A stretch of DNA of 64,000 bases from Exiguobacterium profundum (lineage in GTDB: Bacteria; Bacillota; Bacilli; Exiguobacteriales; Exiguobacteriaceae): the NCBI RefSeq assembly GCF_001909285.1, contig NZ_MRSV01000001.1, positions 2,188,556 to 2,252,555 on the forward strand, read 5' to 3'. The notes under the pieces were generated by a model. That model did no database searches and was not told the DNA's origin. It saw only the letters and a list, made by a program, of their open reading frames with translations. This document shows, one piece after another, positions 61,558 through 64,000 of the stretch (the first letter of the stretch is position 1; every line of letters starts with the position of its first letter). Position numbers and translations under genes: made by a program.

Positions 61558-61902
61558 TTATGATTTTTCCGCATCTTGACGACGATTCCACCAGAGGCGG
61601 CCACGATAAATGGCTAACACGATTGCCATGACGGCAAGCACTTCCGGGATTGGCCATGTGAAAAAGACGAGTGCCATCGTACCTGCTCCAAGTGAAAGGA
61701 GAATATAGACGATGAGCGACTTCCACCATGCCAATTGTTTCGCAAAACCAAGTTTAAAGACAAGGATTGTCAGTAAGATGACCGTGACAACGAGTGCATT
61801 GAACCCAACGGAAAAGTCGTTCGGGTCACTGCCGACACCTAGCATCGAAGCGATCCACGGAACGTCAATTTGTGTGATATCGATTGTTTGAGAAGCTTTC
61901 AA
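61558..61902 (-). CDS. ylaH: YlaH-like membrane protein
   Basis: 114 residues from a TTG at 61902, with GGGGGAC eight bases upstream. It has three membrane segments (about 34-52, 60-80 and 82-100) and a basic tail RLWWNRRQDAEKS. The order typA-ylaH-ylaI is that of Bacillus subtilis and supports the name. Function unknown. Confidence 0.83.
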   Translation of the reverse strand: MKASQTIDITQIDVPWIASMLGVGSDPNDFSVGFNALVVTVILLTILVFKLGFAKQLAWWKSLIVYILLSLGAGTMALVFFTWPIPEVLAVMAIVLAIYRGRLWWNRRQDAEKS

Positions 61903-61954
61903 GACAAAGAGTCCCCCTTTATTTCATACACATCCATTCTACACTATTCCATGC

Positions 61955-61982
61955 AAAAGGGAACGCCGAAGCGTCCCCTTTC
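61955..61982 (-). terminator. Terminator after typA
   Basis: On the minus strand AAAGGGGACGC, a stable TTCG loop and GCGTTCCCTTTT make a strong hairpin with a short T tail. Confidence 0.88.
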
Positions 61983-61989
61983 TTATAAC

Positions 61990-63834
61990 TTATTCTTTAC
62001 CAAGTTTACGACGCTTGTCTGCTTTCTCGCGTTCGTTCTTGTTCAAGATTTTCTTACGGAGACGGATCGACTCCGGTGTAATTTCACAGTACTCGTCATC
62101 GTTCAAGAACGTGAGTGACTCTTCAAGTGAGAAGACGCGCGGACGTTTCAAGACTTGTGTCGAGTCTTTTGCAGAAGCACGCATGTTCGTCAATTGTTTC
62201 CCTTTAACAGCGTTAATGGCAAGGTCAACATCACGGTTACATTCCCCGATGATCATTCCTTCATACACATCTGTACCTGGCTCGATAAAGATTGTCCCAC
62301 GGTCTTCAAGGGCACCGATTGAGTAGGCCGTCGACTTCCCGTTTTCGATACAAACCATAACACCGCTACGACGACCACCGATATCAGCAGCGATATATGG
62401 ACGGTACTCTTCGAACGTATGGTTCAAGATTCCGTATCCACGTGTCGCTGACAAGAATTCGTTACGGTAACCGATAAGACCACGTGATGGCACGAGGAAT
62501 TCCATACGTGTCTGACCGTTGTCATTCGTGTTCATGTTCGCAAGCTCACCTTTACGGAGACCAATCGATTCCATGACTGAACCTGTGTACTCTTCAGGTA
62601 CGTCGATGATGACACGCTCGAACGGCTCAACTTTTGTGCCGCTTTCGTCTTCGCGGATGATAACTTGTGGTTTCGATACTTGGAGCTCGTAACCTTCACG
62701 ACGCATGTTTTCAATCAAGATCCCGAGGTGAAGCTCACCGCGTCCTGATACGATCCATTGGTCTGGTGAATCTGTGTTTTCGACACGGAGTGAAACGTCC
62801 GTCTCGAGTTGTTTCATCAAACGCTCTTCGATTTTACGTGCCGTCACGAAATCGCCTTCACGTCCTGCGAATGGAGAGTTGTTTGTCATGAAACGCATTT
62901 GAAGCGTTGGCTCATCGATGCGAAGGAGCGGAAGTGGCTCTTCTTTACCGACTGGCGTTACCGTTTCACCGACGTTGATATCTTCCATCCCGGCGATAGC
63001 GATCAAGTCACCTGCTTTTGCTTCTTCGATTTCGACGCGCTTGAGGCCGAAGTAACCGAACAATTTCGTGACACGAAGTTGCTTCACCGTACCGTCTGTC
63101 TTACAAAGCGATACTTGCTCACCGACTTTGATTTTCCCACGGAAGACGCGACCTACGCCGATACGGCCGAGGTAGTTGTCATAGTCGAGCATCGTCACTT
63201 GGAATTGAAGTGGCTCGTCTGAGTTGTCCACTGGAGCCGGCGTGTTTTCGAGAATCGTGTCGAGCACGTGAGTGATTGTATCTTCTTGTTTTTCTGGGTC
63301 AGGATCGAACGAACTTGAACCGCTGACTGCTGATGTATAGACGACAGGGAATTCAAGTTGATCTTCATCTGCGCCAAGGTCGATCAAGAGATCAACAACT
63401 TCATCGACAACGTCGAGTGGACGAACCATCGGCTTATCGATTTTGTTGACGACGACAATCGGACGAAGTCCTTGGTCGAGTGCTTTTTTCAATACGAATC
63501 GAGTTTGTGGCATACAGCCTTCACGCGCATCGACAACAAGAATAACGCCGTCTACCATACGCATGATTCGCTCAACTTCTCCACCGAAGTCTGCGTGACC
63601 TGGTGTATCTACGATGTTGATGCGAGTCTCTTTATAATCGATTGCTGTGTTTTTTGCGAGAATCTTAATTCCGCGCTCACGCTCGATATCGTTCGAGTCC
63701 ATCGCGCGTTCTGCGACTGCCTCGTTCGTCCGGAAAGTACCAGACTGTTTCAATAATTCATCGACTAACGTTGTTTTACCGTGGTCAACGTGCGCGATGA
63801 TGGCTACGTTACGAAGGTTTGTTCTTACGTTCAT
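61990..63834 (-). CDS. typA: Ribosome-associated GTPase TypA/BipA
   Basis: A translation-factor GTPase that aids ribosome assembly and growth under stress. 614 residues. G1 is [15 protein letters not shown] at 14-28, G2 in [15 protein letters not shown]3 [15 protein letters not shown], and G4 NKIDKP. Domains II, III and V of the elongation-factor type follow, with the TypA-specific C-terminal domain ([20 protein letters not shown]). Length and all motifs are normal. Confidence 0.97.
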   Translation of the reverse strand: MNVRTNLRNVAIIAHVDHGKTTLVDELLKQSGTFRTNEAVAERAMDSNDIERERGIKILAKNTAIDYKETRINIVDTPGHADFGGEVERIMRMVDGVILVVDAREGCMPQTRFVLKKALDQGLRPIVVVNKIDKPMVRPLDVVDEVVDLLIDLGADEDQLEFPVVYTSAVSGSSSFDPDPEKQEDTITHVLDTILENTPAPVDNSDEPLQFQVTMLDYDNYLGRIGVGRVFRGKIKVGEQVSLCKTDGTVKQLRVTKLFGYFGLKRVEIEEAKAGDLIAIAGMEDINVGETVTPVGKEEPLPLLRIDEPTLQMRFMTNNSPFAGREGDFVTARKIEERLMKQLETDVSLRVENTDSPDQWIVSGRGELHLGILIENMRREGYELQVSKPQVIIREDESGTKVEPFERVIIDVPEEYTGSVMESIGLRKGELANMNTNDNGQTRMEFLVPSRGLIGYRNEFLSATRGYGILNHTFEEYRPYIAADIGGRRSGVMVCIENGKSTAYSIGALEDRGTIFIEPGTDVYEGMIIGECNRDVDLAINAVKGKQLTNMRASAKDSTQVLKRPRVFSLEESLTFLNDDEYCEITPESIRLRKKILNKNEREKADKRRKLGKE

Positions 63835-63885
63835 GTAGTTATTCCTCTCTTATTTAAAAAATTTCAACTTTTCTTCAACTTTAAG

Positions 63886-63891
63886 AGTATA
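63886..63891 (-). promoter_or_regulatory. -10 box of typA
   Basis: TATACT lies 52 bases before typA on the minus strand. TCGACA 19 bases upstream is the best -35 match, and the spacing is long, so the call is moderate. Confidence 0.5.
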
Positions 63892-63997
63892 GCACACGTC
63901 ACAGTACCTTTGTCGAGTGGAATCGACTGTGAACGTTTTCATCTCGTGTTTTTTATCATACAATAGGGAAGAGAAGAGAAAATAAGGAGGAACCTCC

Positions 63998-64000
63998 ATG
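63998..64000 (+). CDS. Start codon of a gene cut by the right edge
   Basis: The window ends with AATAAGGAGGAACCTCCATG: a perfect AAGGAGG eight bases before an ATG on the plus strand, divergent from typA. GGAGG-AA-CCTCC can fold so that the binding site pairs with itself. The product cannot be seen. Confidence 0.55.

Overview
The window is a stretch of chromosome from a mid-GC, low-complexity-free Firmicute of class Bacilli, and the gene set fits a non-sporulating genus such as Exiguobacterium best (inference from gene content and order, not from a database search). The indicators are a Bacillus-like order of the pyr, dcw, ylm, ylb, cta and yla blocks, PyrR and T-box leader control, DivIVA/SepF/DivIB, the bacillithiol enzyme BshC, and a caa3-type oxidase. 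The sporulation genes that interrupt these blocks in Bacillus subtilis (spoVD, spoVE, spoIIGA-sigE-sigG) are absent. Almost every gene lies on the minus strand, so the text reads from high to low coordinates.

Region 1 (1-12710) holds a cut-off transporter gene, a membrane-anchored protein of unknown role, and a complete pyrimidine operon in the order pyrR-pyrP-pyrB-pyrC-carA-carB-pyrK-pyrD-pyrF-pyrE. Three PyrR-binding hairpins precede pyrR, pyrP and pyrB. Two have a following terminator. The one before pyrP has none and appears to mask the ribosome binding site.

Region 2 (12750-35423) runs lspA-rluD, ileS under a T-box, then divIVA-ylmH-ylmG-sepF-ylmE-pgeF, and the division and cell-wall cluster ftsZ-ftsA-divIB-murG-murD-mraY-murF-pbpB-ftsL-rsmH, headed by a strong promoter. 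Upstream lie bshC, a DUF3397 protein and a ketopantoate reductase. The cluster lacks mraZ, murE and murB at their usual places.

Region 3 (35540-42212) has rpmF and yceD, divergent from tmcAL, with -35 boxes that overlap. Next come ylbL-coaD-rsmD, ylbG-ylbF, and a small accessory island with an ATP-grasp protein, a YugN-like protein and an isochorismatase-family hydrolase.

Region 4 (42360-50920) encodes cytochrome c oxidase subunits and assembly factors: ctaC-D-E-F, ctaG, ctaM, a Sco protein, and divergent ctaO and ctaA for heme A synthesis. ctaG carries an in-frame TAA. The ctaO-ctaA spacer has a perfect TGTGA-N6-TCACA box next to a good promoter and a cre-like site.

Region 5 (50953-64000) has a DNA photolyase, pyruvate carboxylase, ftsW, ylaN, a small gene with an in-frame TGA at codon 7, an MFS exporter, phoH-ylaL, ylaI, ylaH and typA. 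The start codon of one more plus-strand gene sits on the right edge.

No CRISPR array, insertion sequence, prophage, rRNA or tRNA was found. I did not find a convincing new multi-gene system. The observations of most interest are the two single-stop gene interruptions and the regulatory architectures.
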